The notes beneath the pieces are model-generated. The model was not told the origin of the DNA, searched no databases, and saw only the letters and a list, made by a program, of their open reading frames with translations. Of a stretch of 64,000 nucleotides of DNA, positions 22,781 to 34,767 are shown one piece after another (the stretch's first letter is position 1; the number at the start of each line of letters is the position of its first letter). The position numbers and the translations under genes are program-made. The DNA is from Vanessa cardui. Lineage: Eukaryota; Arthropoda; Insecta; Lepidoptera; Nymphalidae. The stretch lies in NCBI RefSeq assembly GCF_905220365.1, contig NC_061130.1, positions 2,673,501 through 2,737,500 on the forward strand. The letters are read 5' to 3'.

Positions 22781-24725
22781 TACCGTCATTTGTTCATTCT
22801 ACGTCATATATTGTGGTGAGTTTAATGCCTTCAAAGTATATCTCTATCGTTCACCTTTTGTTGTAAATTTATTTTTCCGAACACAAATATCAGATGAGAT
22901 TTCTTGCAAGAAAGTTCACCCACACATATCTGACATCCGCAACTCGACCTCAGGCCGAGATTGGTGCAGGGGGGGGGGGGTGCGGCAGATATTGCAAAAC
23001 ATTTTATATCGCATTTCAATTTCCTCAGACAGATGCGAGCTCAGATTAGATGCGGATCGAATGATTGCATCTTTGATGTTCAAATACGTTCGAAGGTTCT
23101 TTTGGCCTCAGTAAAATACACGTATATTCTCGATCGTGATACCTGTGCAGGCATACTCACTGACAGCAATTTGTTATGTGGAATTTATTATTTGAAAATT
23201 TTCGAACAATATATTAAACTTCTGTTCAACTGATCTGATGGATATTTATATAATATGGATATTTAGAACAAAATATATACACGAAGTTATTAATACTGTC
23301 TAAGTCGTCTCTTCTTATATATATGTATATACCATTGTAGGACTAAGTCATCCTTTTGAGGCAAAATAGCAGTAAAACTATGGCGTATATCGTCTCGACG
23401 TTTGACCGTTCACGAGAAATAAGCATAAATTAAGTACATCAAAATTAGGTGGTGTCCGTTGGAGTAGGCAATCTTTAGTTAAGGTTAACTCGTTATAACT
23501 ACTGAATCCCGATATAATAATTAATATACGTAATCACGAAGAGACTTAAGTTGATATTAGTTTGAAAAATTATAAAATATACAACAAATGTTTTCACTAT
23601 AAACGCAATCGTAGTACTGTTGTTTTTATAATTATCATATATCCTCAATTGACGTGCCTTTAAAAATACCACATATAGGGGACATCACTTAAGAAGGTTT
23701 GGGTATTTTTCCCGTACATTGGTAAGCATTACTTTTTTTTCAAACTGAGCATTACTTTTTGCCCTAAACATATAACACATATAGACGAATACATTTAGAT
23801 TGTTAAAAACAAAAATAGCTTTTAAATATTACTATTTTTCAATGTACAATTCCGTTTAACAATCGGTTTTACTAATAAAATATTTACCCCATATTTTTTT
23901 CAAATTTATTTACGTACACTAGTAATTAAAGTTGAGCTTTAATTTAAATATTCATAACACGGGCGAGCACTAATGGTAGCATGAAATAAAATCTAGAATA
24001 CTAAATAGCAGAGTATAAAATAATCTTGTAAATAATTTATCGCTAAAACGTATACTCACAAACAAAAATGTAAATTAATTTTAAAGCCATAACATGTTGT
24101 TCTCAATTTAAATTTGTAACAATTATGATTTCATGCATAAATACTCATTGGCGAAAAAAAAAAGAAAAAAAAAAATCATAAAAAGAACACACATATCTCA
24201 ATAACCAAACTGAGTATATACCTGGGCTTACAATAATCAGATCAGATTTTGGTGTCAGATTAGATGAAAGGTATTAAGTAAAAAGCAAAGTTTTGTGGTA
24301 CAAAATATTTTATATTTAATTTAAAACATCCGAGTTTGGTCCGAAAACGGGACCAAAGGTTAAATAAATTGTGAGAATATGAAATACTAAAATTATTACG
24401 ACCTCATTGGATATAATTATTTGTTCAAACCCATACTAATACTGTAAACGTGAAACTTCGTTTAACTTTTAATGAATTAACCGCTATTGTGATTTTAATA
24501 AAATTTTGTACGAAATTAATTCTAACAACAAACTCATGAGGTCCTATTATATGTTATATCTCAATTTTCAAAGACAAATTTTGTGGTTGTAACACTTCGA
24601 AAACTATTTTACATAAACAATACGAAAATATACTAACTACAAAGGTAAGATCTGCGGGTTTAACGTATTGATCGAATTATTAATTGTTCTCATTTCTGGT
24701 CTTTCACTCCTATATACCTAACTTT
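22781..24725. other. No gene seen; includes a G12 run
   Basis: A run of 12 G at 22969-22980 lies in a short GC-rich patch. The rest is AT-rich and unassigned, with A-rich stretches near 24150-24180. Overlapping frames on both strands at 22770-23233 have no recognisable family. Confidence 0.4.
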
Positions 24726-24900
24726 TTTTACGCAGGGAAAATCTTTATAGATACCTAACTCTTGGGATGTCAGTCTATGTGATTGTAATCACTAAAACCC
24801 TGCGATGGCCGCCATCAGCACGGTAAAGGAGACGCTGCGGGATCGCTTTCGCAGCATGTCCGCTGCCCCTCCCGTGCGTTGCTCCACTCGTGGTTAGCGG
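24726..24900 (+). repeat. GC-rich dispersed repeat, copy 1
   Basis: 'cgcagggaaaatctttatag', 'gattgtaatcactaaaaccc' and 'tgcgatggccgccatcagca' reappear inverted at 31085-31225. It is one of the most GC-rich stretches of the window. Not a family I can name. Confidence 0.65.
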
Positions 24901-25208
24901 TGTACGATCTCTATATACTTACCTACTTTATTCTTTTCGCCTTACTCTGATTAGATTTAATTATATGATGAACAATCTTCAAAGTTTTTGAGTGATGTTA
25001 GCAAATGTATTAAGGAGAATTGATGGTTCGCATGATATCACGTTTGTCTTATTGTCGTTGTACTATTACGAATACGAAAGGGCCGTTGTGGATTCATTCT
25101 GAAACTAAATCTGATCGCTAAAATATGTTGAGCCATGTCTTGGCGAGCCCGATAATACGTAGCTCCTCTTTTGTTTCAGACGTATGTACAATCTCATTTA
25201 GCTGCTGT

Positions 25209-25397
25209 TAATATATATTATAAATGTGAAAGTTACTCTTTCTATCTATTTATCTGACGCTCCTTTATGACCAAACTGCTAAAATTTGACGAAACTTGAT
25301 ATGAAGCAAACTTGAACTCCAAGGACGGACATAGGCTTTTTTTGCCTAACGCATGACAACCAACACCCAAAAACGCAAGCGAACTGGAGACTGCTAG
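25209..25397 (+). mobile_element. Non-autonomous Helitron-like element, type C
   Basis: Starts near 'tatattataaatgtgaaagt', contains 'gacggacataggc' and 'gcatgacaaccaacacccaa', and ends 'gactgctagt' with CTAG at 25394-25397 followed by T, the expected Helitron 3' site. Confidence 0.8.
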
Positions 25398-25963
25398 TAC
25401 AATATAAATAAAATAATAATACTTTGACATCTTCAGAAATAGTACCCAGTGTTAAAGCTTTCGCTAAAAGCACGTGCATTAACGCATGATCGACCCCCGC
25501 TCTGCACCCAGACAGTGATCGATCCACAGGCACTTTCTATGTGTGAATATACTAAAGTGTGTGTATATTTATGTGTACACTAATACAATTTAAGAGTGTG
25601 CCCCTGTCCACACATTACTAACCAGCAGACGCCTTGCAGTAATCAATCCTTAACGGATTTAGAGAAGAGCTTTAAGCTTATTTAATATTAAATAACATTA
25701 AAATACATTAAAATTAATTTCAATGTATTTTTAATATTTGAATATATTCTCAAATTTATGACGGAAGGACTTTATTGCAAGTCAATTACTGGACGTTAAA
25801 ATATTTGTGTAGTCACCATTCAGCTAAAATGGAGAGGGAAGAACCTAAACCTAAACAATACCATTCTGTAATTTTACTTCTTAGTCACATAGTAAAATAT
25901 CGAGATCGCATGTTAGAAGTATTTTATTTTACCTATTGCATTGCTGCATATTAGTTAAAAAAA
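25398..25963. other. No gene seen
   Basis: AT-rich unassigned DNA. The frame on the minus strand at 25279-25533 overlaps the Helitron-like element and is not accepted. Confidence 0.4.
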
Positions 25964-26174
25964 GCCGAGATAGCCCAGTGGTAAGAAAGTGTATATCTTA
26001 AACGATCCATGCGGGATCAAACCCAGGTAAGTGCATTTGAATATTCGTGTGTTTCATTTGTGATTTTAATGAATCTCGAGCTTGGCGGCGAAGAAAAACA
26101 TCGTGTGTTTAATTTAAATGAAATTCTGTCACATGTGCATCCTTTGCCCAGCTGTTGGAAATTTACAGGCTTTT
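25964..26174 (+). mobile_element. SINE-1 (tRNA-derived), internally deleted
   Basis: The head 'gccgagatagcccagtggta' is clear; the B box region is 'ggatcaaacccaggtaagtg'. The body jumps from 'gaaattctgtcacatgtgca' to 'cccagctgttggaaattta', so about 80 bp before the 3' end is missing. Confidence 0.8.
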
Positions 26175-26771
26175 ATTATTATTATATTAGTTAAGACTAC
26201 TTATCATTAAAATTTAATTAAGATAATATCTATTAGTTACCTATTATTAGAGATCATTTAAGTGTAAAATTTATATTGGAATTCCTTACTCATTACGTGT
26301 TCGTTTGCATGAACCCCCTCCATAAACCATTTGGTCTTAGGGTCTTCGTAGGATTAGCATTTGAATTGTAAAATCTTTGCATTCGTCCATCGAGGTTATG
26401 ACTCACAGCGTAAAAGCTCAAAAGAGGTCGTACTTGAGCTCAAAATTGAATATTTCATTATCTATGACAGTCTATTAATTTAAGTAGAATTATTTTCAAA
26501 AATACGAACTTAATTTATGTTGTTAAGATACAATTATGTATGAGACAATGACTGCTGTCACGCTGACTTGACGCGTACTAAAAAAGTTCTATAGAGATTT
26601 ATAACAATTTACTTAATTAGTAATTGGTATGAGTTATTAATGCCCAGCACGTACATATTTAAACCGATTTGCCTGATAAAATTGCTGTACATATTGCATA
26701 TAATATTAAATATATAAACATACGGTAAAGACTTTAAAAATATTAGATATGCCACGAAGAAATATCTTAGT
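26175..26771. other. No gene seen
   Basis: AT-rich, no repeat or frame recognised. Confidence 0.4.
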
Positions 26772-27060
26772 TTTTTTAAGGTATAGTTTGCGGACGAGCC
26801 TATGGTCCACCTGATAGTAAGTGATCACCATCACCCATAGACAATGACGCTGTAAAAATACTAACTATTCCTTACATCGTCAATGTACCACCAACCTTGG
26901 GTACTGAGATGTTATGTCCCTGGTGCGTGTAGTTACAGTGGCTCACTCACCCTACAAACCGGAACACCACAATACTGAGTACTGTTATTTGGCGGTAGAA
27001 TAACTGATGAGTGGGTGGTACCTATCCAGACGGACTTGCACAGAGCCCTACCACCAAGTA
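26772..27060 (-). repeat. Family 3 short repeat, full length, inverted
   Basis: From 'tttttttaaggtatagtttg' at the left (reversed A-tail) to 'gccctaccaccaagta' at the right (reversed start). All blocks are present. Confidence 0.88.
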
Positions 27061-27854
27061 AAAATTTTCTCCTTGTTACCATGACATCAGCTTTTTTATA
27101 TATATAATATATTATAACATACTAGTCTAAGCTTAAATGAAGCCCTTGGGGAGTAAATTAGATTTCGTTATGTAGCAACTACGACAGACGGACGAACTTT
27201 AATTAATACATCTGGATGAAGTATGAACAACTTGCCTTCTTAGGGTAACACGAGTTAGCTTTCAGGGGTTGCGCTAAGGGAAGTTAGGTAACATCTCACT
27301 TTATCTTGACATGTATATGACTATTGCAGATAGTAATATGTGAGACCGAGAAAAAAGACCCAGACTTTCAAAATAAACTCATATATATAAACTGTACAGT
27401 GTGTACATTTTGATCTGTAGGACCATACAAGAATTACTTTATGATATGGAGCTGTGAAAACTATATATAGACATGTTCACAGCGATTTCGTTCCATTTGC
27501 AGTTTGTCGCTGAAGAGTTCCATTGTTTATCACCGAAGATTTTTATCAGGAATATATTCATACATCAAAACCTTTCCTGAAAGGATACCACCCCATCCGA
27601 ATCGCGGCAATCGTTTTTGAGAAACTTAAGTAGATATATTTCATATATATGGGATGAACGTAAAACAATATATGTTATTGTATTTTGATAAGATGAAATT
27701 CACGACATACTTCCAAAAATAAATAATGTGCCATCTATTGATGAATATAATAATATAGTTTATTAACATAAAAATTAATAACAGTAAATGTTTAAATATA
27801 AACAAATATGAACTAAAACTAGTTACTGTATAAATCTTGACTGCGTAGAATGGT
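27061..27854. other. No gene seen
   Basis: Unassigned AT-rich DNA, apart from a slightly GC-richer stretch near 27480-27620 that I cannot place. Confidence 0.4.
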
Positions 27855-28022
27855 GGCTAGAATACTAGCAGCATTTCCCCGTTGAATCGCAATTCCGATC
27901 CGCTGGGTAAAAAACGAACCAGCCCTCCTGTCACCAGTGGAGGCAATGAGGCGAGGTGTTATACTTTTGATGAAGCTTTTTGCACCACTGCTCCAAGGAC
28001 CAAGCGTTTCGACATCAAATGA
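27855..28022 (+). repeat. Unnamed dispersed repeat, copy 2
   Basis: 'ctagcagcatttccccgt', 'gaaccagccctcctgtcacc' and 'caagcgtttcgacatcaaat' follow the order of copy 1 at 10600-10738, with two small extra segments. Confidence 0.6.
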
Positions 28023-28069
28023 AAATTATTACTTTTTACGTAGAATTTAAAATGTAACAACAATCTGTA

Positions 28070-28276
28070 ACATCATCATCATCATCCTCCTGCCCTTATC
28101 CCAATATTATTTGGTGTCGGCGCAGCATGTCTTCTCCTTCCATACTTCTCTGTCAGACGTCATCTTACAAGTATCATTCTTTCTAACCATATCCTCTTTC
28201 ACACAATTCATCCATCGTTTCCTTGGTCGTCCTCTACCTCTATATCCGTCCACATCCATGCTCAAGCTCATGGAGA
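28070..28276 (-). pseudogene. RTE-type LINE, C-terminal end of RT protein and 3' tail
   Basis: On the minus strand the frame reads MDVDGYRGRGRPRKRWMNCV, then KEDMVRKNDTCKMTSDREVW, then KEKTCCADTK and a stop. The GRGRPRKRWMNCV...DREVWK block is typical of the C-terminal end of RTE-clade and similar RT proteins. After the stop the element ends within about 30 bases in (gat)n, seen here as 'catcatcatcatcctcc' at the left. A very short 3' UTR with a trinucleotide tail fits RTE elements. Related copies: 32138 and 63274. Confidence 0.85.
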
Positions 28277-30243
28277 ACAACAATCTGTAACATAAATATC
28301 AATTCACAATCTAGCATATTACTTCAAATAATATAATTCTATTGAATAAGTATTCAATCAGACGAGTCTCAATAATAAGACTGAACCACGTTACTTCTTG
28401 ACATGACTTGAAATGAATATTTTCACAGTTTGGCTGAAATCGTGCCAAATTTCAAATTTCAAGCTAACCGGCTCAGTTTGCCTTCAAATAGTTCGTTTTC
28501 TGTGTTTTCTCGAATGTTAAAAACTGAGTAAATGTAACCACGGCGCAATTAAATTATAAACATTATAATATGTATAGCTGGGAAGACAATTAGAGGCTAC
28601 GTGGAGTTCATATTAAGCGCAATTTGAGTGTAGTTCAGCTCACTTCAGACTTAGGACTTAATGTTCTCTAACTTTGTTATTAACCAGATCGAAATTGAGT
28701 TTCTAATTAGAAGCAAACAAATACTTAAACTAGTTCAAGTTTACCTCTTATTAATTCGTTTTAAAGAATTCAAAACATTAGACTTTCACTGAAAAAGAGT
28801 TTCTAATTTTAAGTAAAAAATTATACACTGTTCGAATTCTGTTAGTAATTTAACAAAGCTAATTTCATTTGTTTTATTATAATGTATAAAAAATAATAAG
28901 TTCAGGAGATGTTTATATGTAATAAAACATTTCTCATACTTAAGCGAAAGTGTGGATTCTTCTGGCATATGTGTTGCAGTAGCATTACAATCCTGGTATA
29001 TTTAAAGCCATCTTTATACAAGTACGATTCGTCTTGTTTTATTTTGTAAGACAAACTTTTACGCGGTGCAGTAGAGTGAACTGACAGAAAAAGTCAAGTA
29101 AGCAAAAAGCGTCATCCCTTCCAGACGACTGTCTCTCTCTCACTTTCTTTCTGTCTCTTTCTATTACTACTTTTTATATAAAACCATCGAATCCATAAGC
29201 AAAGCTTTTGAACATTTCCTTATATAATACATGCATGAAATCTCGCTTATACAGAGAAATTTATTAACGCGTCTATTAATCTTCTGTGTATATCTTAAAC
29301 AATTTAGATGCTTCAATGGATTTTATATTTATAAAATTAAACGCTAATAAATTATATCTTAGGTTTATTAAAATGTAGATTCATAATTTTAAATATCATT
29401 ACTAAGGATTCGTAATTCAAGTCAGAATATAAATTATTCAAGTAGGCTTTTCAATAAACGAATTAGCATCACTGAATCTTCACTAAACAAGATAAAGATA
29501 TTTATAAGGACCACAAATTACATAATATTCTTTGGAATACTAAATTTTTATACATAAATATAATATCATTTTTATTTTCACTTTATTTAATAAGATCACT
29601 AAGACGGTAATATTTTTTATTTAATTTTAAATTTCTATTCTTTCTTTATTTAAAAATAAGACTTAAATGTATTCAATGGAGTCTAGAATATTGGCTGCGA
29701 TTCGAACATAATACTAGCAACGCTGGGCATTGATAAATAGAATGTAATTTCGAATTACATTCCAAAAGTAGATGCTCCGAATTATTATTTCGAATCACAA
29801 CGCACGCGAGGTGTGACGTAACTATTTGCTACTAAATACAGACCTAAAGAGAGACAGAAATGACAACAAAAAATATTCTGGGAAATCTATTATATTTTGT
29901 CATAGAACACGTTATGTTGTCATTTCTGATGTTCATCTTGGGAGTTTTTGTTTTCAGTAACCCTATATATAATTGTCATAGCGTTTATTTGCTCCCTATT
30001 TCTTTAATTTTAAAGTCACGCAGTCTTCGATTTAAAATTTATATATTCATATTTCTATGTACGATTTATAATATCGTGTATTAAATTTATAAAATACATG
30101 TCCGTCTATTTATTTACCATCTTAATTATATATTCTATTGCCGAAAAGCAATACTAAGTATTGTTCAGTTCGGGATGTTGGTGAATCGGTGATGCTAAGG
30201 ATAATGTAGATGAAAATATTCTCCATTAAATATGCCTGTTATT
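28277..30243. other. No gene seen; one LINE-tail scrap
   Basis: AT-rich DNA. A small minus-strand LINE-tail scrap is at about 29424-29500 ('aaattattcaagtaggctt'). The frames at 28786-28968 and 29860-30084 have no family resemblance. Confidence 0.4.
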
Positions 30244-30352
30244 AGCTGATACAGTCACTTTTGAATCATCTTTTTTTTAGAACTATGGAAAAGTTACCAC
30301 CGGTTCATAATGTAAATATTACAACGAAGAATTGGCAAGATTTCAGAAGTGT
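30244..30352 (-). repeat. LINE 3' tail, decayed, inverted
   Basis: 'cacttttgaatcatctt', 'gttaccaccggttcataatg' and 'acgaagaattggcaaga' follow the order of the LINE tail at 16909. Confidence 0.6.
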
Positions 30353-30704
30353 ATTTTCCAATAACTGAAATACAAATTTATATTAGTTTAATACAAAATA
30401 TAATATATCCTGCATGAAAGTAAAATTGAAGGTAGGTACATTTTATATTGGTGCAGCTTACCTCTTATCATCAGGTAGCTCAGATTTGGAAAATTTATAA
30501 CCTATGTTATACAAAAATAACAAGTTACGTCATCGACATTTAATCAAGAGAGATAGATTACGCAAAAAGGTTACATCACACTGGTGTGGTCGACATTGTA
30601 TAAATGACGTGGCGATTTGATTATTCCGCAAAGGTGATATCTATCTTTTAACCATCAGAAGATCTTTTCTTTATACGAAAAGGGTATTTATAACAGAATG
30701 CGTG

Positions 30705-30757
30705 GTTTTTACTTTGATATAAGTTGTATGTAATACAACTTATATCAAAGTAAAAAC
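30705..30757. repeat. Perfect 25-bp inverted repeat (hairpin)
   Basis: Arms 30705-30729 and 30733-30757 are exact reverse complements, with a 3-nt loop (gta). The flanks do not pair. Either strand could fold. It is not part of any repeat family I recognise in the window. Confidence 0.9.
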
Positions 30758-31084
30758 TTGTAAAACACTTTGACCTTCGGGTATTTTATAACGTAAGGGC
30801 AACTGCCGACGGGAAATAATTTTATGGTTGGGCTTCATTCATAATGTCGGGTCGGGTTTCAAAATGTTGTATAATTCTTGGTGCTCGTTTATTTTAAAGT
30901 TAATCGAGACATGTAAAGTCAGCCTTATCTTTTAATTACTCTGCATCGAAGAGTTTGCCCTTTATTGACAAAACTAAAATTTGAACATGATTTGATTTAT
31001 AAGCTGTGCCGATACATGACAAAAATTTACGACCTTTCTGTTCATCCATTAAGTCTCTAAAGTTTCACTAGGTTAAATTATCAT

Positions 31085-31225
31085 TGGCCGCGGATGTGCT
31101 GCGAAAGATCCCGTAGCCTCTCCGTTTTCCGTGCTGTGGCGGCCATCGCAGGGGGTTTTTGTGAGTACAATCTCACATAAACAGGAGACGGGTATCTATG
31201 AAGATTTACCCTGCGTCAACAAAAA
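31085..31225 (-). repeat. GC-rich dispersed repeat, copy 2 (inverted)
   Basis: 'tgtggcggccatcgcagggg', 'gtgagtacaatctcacat' and 'tgaagatttaccctgcgt' are the reverse complement of the blocks at 24726-24900, in reversed order. Confidence 0.65.
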
Positions 31226-31440
31226 AAAAAAGTTTAAATTATCATCAAAAAATTCTGAAAGTTCTGTATGTATAAGATCTAAAAATCGAAACTCCTTACT
31301 ATTTTAGTAGACATTCAACAATATTATTACTCCCTGGAAAATATATTACTATATTTATAATAACAAAAAACTCATCAGGTCAATCTTTAATTAATTTAAT
31401 ATCTATTACCAATTTTATGAATTTAAAATTTATTTGTGTC

Positions 31441-31632
31441 TCAGTTTGATGGAGAAGTGAGCCAGTGTAACTACAGGAACAAGGGACATAACAACTTTTC
31501 TCCCAAAGTTGGTGGCACACTGGTAATGCAAAAAAAAAATTAATATTTTTTAGAGCGCTAATATCTGTGGAGGTGATTATTTACTATCAGGTGGCCCATA
31601 TGCATGTCAGCCTAACTATATCATAAAACAAT
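31441..31632 (+). repeat. Family 3 short repeat, 3' two-thirds
   Basis: 'tgagccagtgtaactacagg', 'gggacataacaacttttctc' and 'tcaggtggcccatatgcatg' with a terminal A-run. Starts within the repeat. Confidence 0.75.
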
Positions 31633-32137
31633 ATTTACAAGATTAACTCCACCGAAACTAAGCCAGTCGTCATATTCATTTAAAACTTTCATACACAAAA
31701 ATGATTTCACAAGACACAATAATGGTCATAATTAACACAGATAATAAAATTAGAACATGTTAACCTATATTGTTGAATAGAAGCAAGGACCAGTGATCTA
31801 CGGACCTATACCAAAACGTCTAGCGTTCATTGAATGAATGATCGTATACGTAGCCAGTCGTTCATTCAATTACAGCTATGTATTAAGTCATTACTTAATA
31901 TTCTGCACGTGTCACGTGATCCTTTGCCATGTATTTCTGTCTTCAATTATTCAGTGGTACCGTATGTAGTTCATGTGTCATAATGTATTAGCAACTCTAT
32001 TGTTTGATATTTACTATGTCAAATGGATAATACAGCAACGTACTACTACTACAAAAGTAAGTAATATTGCTTTCATTATTAAATGATTCTTGCTATACTT
32101 GCTAGTATGATATTGTTGGAGTGACGTGAATTGATCT
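31633..32137. other. No gene seen
   Basis: Unassigned; includes an imperfect inverted repeat around 31828-31872 ('attgaatgaatga' against 'tcgttcattcaat'). Confidence 0.4.
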
Positions 32138-32556
32138 TCATCATCCTGCCCTTATTCCAATTATTTGGGGTCGGTGCAGCATGTCTTCTTCTTCCATACA
32201 GCTTTGTCTTGCGTTATCTCAGAAGTAACATTCTTTTCAGACATATCACCTTTCACACAATCGATCCATTGTTTCTTTAGACGTTCCCTTCCATCCATCC
32301 ACATCATACCTTCCTCACAACATGGTCTTCATTCCTCCGCATAACATGCCCATGCTATGATAGCCACCTTTTACATAACTTCTCGGCTATCGATTTCACT
32401 TTCAGACTTCCTCTTATGTACTCATTCTACTCTATCCAATCGCATAATACCTTTCTCTAAACATTCTCGTCTCCGCTACATGCAGTTGTCTTTCATTCAT
32501 GATTTTTGTCGCCCAACACTGATCCATATAGGACAGCAGGTCTCACCGTGATCTGA
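32138..32556 (-). pseudogene. RTE-type LINE, C-terminal part of RT, longest of three copies
   Basis: On the minus strand recognisable blocks are RPAVLYGS, NEYIRGSLKVKSIAEKL, HGHVMRRNEDHVVRKV and WKKKTCCTDPK before a stop and a (gat)n-like end. They are in the order expected for the end of an RTE RT (an 'LYGSECW' block, then GHVMRR, then the terminal CCADPK). Several stops and frameshifts break the frame, and the catalytic core is absent. Confidence 0.85.
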
Positions 32557-33020
32557 AATGATAAATATTTTGTTTATTTGACTGACAAATTTGAGTCGCG
32601 GAAATCGTTCTCAAGAGAGACTGTTAAATTATTTAAGACATATAAAAGAGTTCAAGTGTATGCAAACATATGTAGATGCATTTTCTATTCCGGTATTCTC
32701 ACAGTTTGATGGCACGTCAAATTGAATACGCCGGAAAGAGTTCAGACACCTGACTATTGCTTTACATGTCTTCCAAGGCAGAGACGTATTAATACTGTCA
32801 ACTTTGAAACACTTTGGTTTGAACCTTATGAGAAAGCAAGTCAGTATGTAAACGAAGATGACGCTCATTCATTGATTACATAAGAAAAATAAATTAAAAT
32901 AATTTTAAAACTGACTGCTTCGGAAGAACAACGAACGTTTAAATTGTTATCATAATAATAGTGTGTAGTTTATTATTATACTGTAATATTAGTCTACTTA
33001 AATTATAGTTATTATCTCTT
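32557..33020. other. No gene seen
   Basis: AT-rich. The 79-codon minus frame at 32629-32868 is of unknown origin; I would not call it a gene without expression support. Confidence 0.4.
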
Positions 33021-33206
33021 AATTCTATTTGCACTTACCTGTTCTCTCGTCTTAAGTTCCTGTCACCTAAGGTTGTCTGTGAGAGATCGCTATAAGCGAT
33101 AAGACCGCCTTTGCGCACCATTTGTTGTTTTTTGTCTCTCTGTTACCCATTGTCGTGTAATGTGTTGTGCAATTAAGTATTTTAAATAAAATAAAATAAA
33201 ATAATA
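33021..33206 (+). repeat. LINE 3' UTR with hairpin and (TAAAA)n tail
   Basis: 'ctcgtcttaagttcctgtca', then 'gagagatcgctataagcgat' with the small stem atcgct/agcgat, 'aagaccgcctttgcgcacc', and a tail of repeated 'taaaa' units at 33181-33204. From general knowledge of lepidopteran LINE tails, the sequence 'gatcgct...agcgataagaccgcc' marks a common LINE 3' end. No coding part is attached. Confidence 0.65.
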
Positions 33207-33306
33207 GTAATTGGAAATATTATCGATCGATTTTTATAGTTTTTCTTTAACGTCAAAACGATTTAATAACTATAATTGTAATAGTACTTCATAGTTTTGT
33301 AACATA

Positions 33307-33452
33307 CTAGCGATCCACTGCGGCTACGCACGGGTCAAAGCTGATTCTAAATATTTTTATTAAAAAAAACTGCATCCAAATTCGTTGCGTAGTTTTAAAG
33401 ATCTACACATACATAAGGATAGACAGCGTTAAGCGACTTTATTTTATACTAT
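33307..33452 (-). mobile_element. Non-autonomous Helitron-like element, type A, inverted
   Basis: Left end 'actagcgatccactgcggct' is a reversed CTAG terminus. The right end 'taagcgactttattttatac' is the reversed start. It is shorter than the copy at 36383. Confidence 0.8.
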
Positions 33453-33530
33453 GAAATTATAATGATTAGGCTATATATTTATAAGTATATTCCATTTTTT
33501 ATATTGATTGCATCAACGTATTTCTTATGT

Positions 33531-33790
33531 AGTAGGTAAGCGGATGAGTACATGAGCCACCTGATGGTAAGCGGTCACCACTGCCCATAGGCAATAGAGC
33601 TTTAAGAAATATCAAGCATCCTTACATCGCTTAGGAACCTTAGGAATTAAGATGTTAAGTTCCTTGTTACTGTAGTTACTCTGGCTCACCAACCCTTAAA
33701 ACCGAAACACAACTACTTTGTGATGGTAGAATTTATAATGAGTTGGTGGTACCTACCAAACGGGATTGCACAAAGCCCTACCACCAAGTA
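33531..33790 (-). repeat. Family 3 short repeat, inverted, nearly full length
   Basis: 'gtaagcggatgagtacatga' at the left through 'gcccataggcaatagagctt' to 'aaagccctaccaccaagta' at the right. Confidence 0.85.
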
Positions 33791-33935
33791 GAATAAATTG
33801 AATTATGTAAATTGAAAATAAAATTATCGGTACGGAAGTTTTCCAAGCAAACTTTGCTTAAACTAAACTTTATATTATACGAGATACGTATTTAAAGTGT
33901 TGACCAAAAGTTTTAAGCTGATTATCATACATACT

Positions 33936-34226
33936 AGCTGAGACGCCCAGTGGTTAGAACGCGTGCATTTTAACCGATGATTGCGGGTTCAAGATCAGGC
34001 AAGCACCACTATACATATGTGCTTAATTTGTGTTTATAATTCATCTCGTTTTCGGCGGTGAAGGAAAACATCGTGAGGAAACCTGCATGTGTCTAATTTC
34101 ATCGAAATTCTTCCGCATGTGCATTCCACCAACCCGCATTGGAACAGCGTGGTGGAATATGTTCCAAACCCTCTCCTTAATGGAAGAGGAGGCTTCAGCC
34201 CAGCAGTGGGAAATTTACAGGCTGTT
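33936..34226 (+). mobile_element. SINE-1 (tRNA-derived), full length
   Basis: Head 'agctgagacgcccagtggtt', B box 'gcgggttcaagatcaggc', body and 3' end 'cagcagtgggaaatttacag' complete. The 73-74 codon frames on both strands lie wholly inside it and are by-products of the repeat. Confidence 0.92.
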
Positions 34227-34286
34227 ACTTTATACATACATAAATAAATGAATGTCACTTATGTAATATTTTACAGCAGCAATTAA

Positions 34287-34432
34287 ATCTAAGTCAAAGT
34301 CAAAAAAATTTATTCAAAATAGAAATGATTACTTTCTTATTGATAGTCTAAAAATCTACCACCGGTTCGGAATTTAACACCACAGACCTGAGAAGAACCG
34401 GCGATAAACTCAGCGGGATCATTTTTTTTTCA
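34287..34432 (-). repeat. LINE 3' tail, variant subfamily, inverted
   Basis: 'aatttattcaaaatagaaat', 'ctaccaccggttcggaattt' and 'cagacctgagaagaaccggc'. It differs from the tail at 34768 in its first third, so it is probably a sister subfamily. Confidence 0.65.
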
Positions 34433-34767
34433 TATCACGTTACATAAACAATATATATTTTTAATAATAATACAAAATAAATACATTGTAACCACTTAGC
34501 AAAACTAATTAGAAAGATCCCTATAGCTAGTGACTAAAATCGCTGTGGGACATATTAAAAAAAAAAGAATGTCAGCTGTCAAGATAGATATGATGAATTG
34601 TCTAACAGCCTATGAAATAGTATAAAATCAATATAAGAACGCAACTATGTACATATGTATTCGTTGTATAATTTCGTTAAAATGTACGACGAAGATGACC
34701 CCGAACCATTTGTCGGCTCATCATTATATATGTAGGTATATTGTAATTTATGTCAATATAATTTATT

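Noticed and set aside
22770..23233. Overlapping plus frames of 114 and 90 codons and a minus frame
   Set aside because: No family resemblance; they overlap one another on both strands and the G12 run creates odd glycine stretches.
34030..34258. Open frames of 73-74 codons on both strands
   Set aside because: Both lie inside a SINE-1 copy. Similar peptides (for example IGTAWWNMFQT) appear at several other SINE-1 copies, so they are translations of the repeat.
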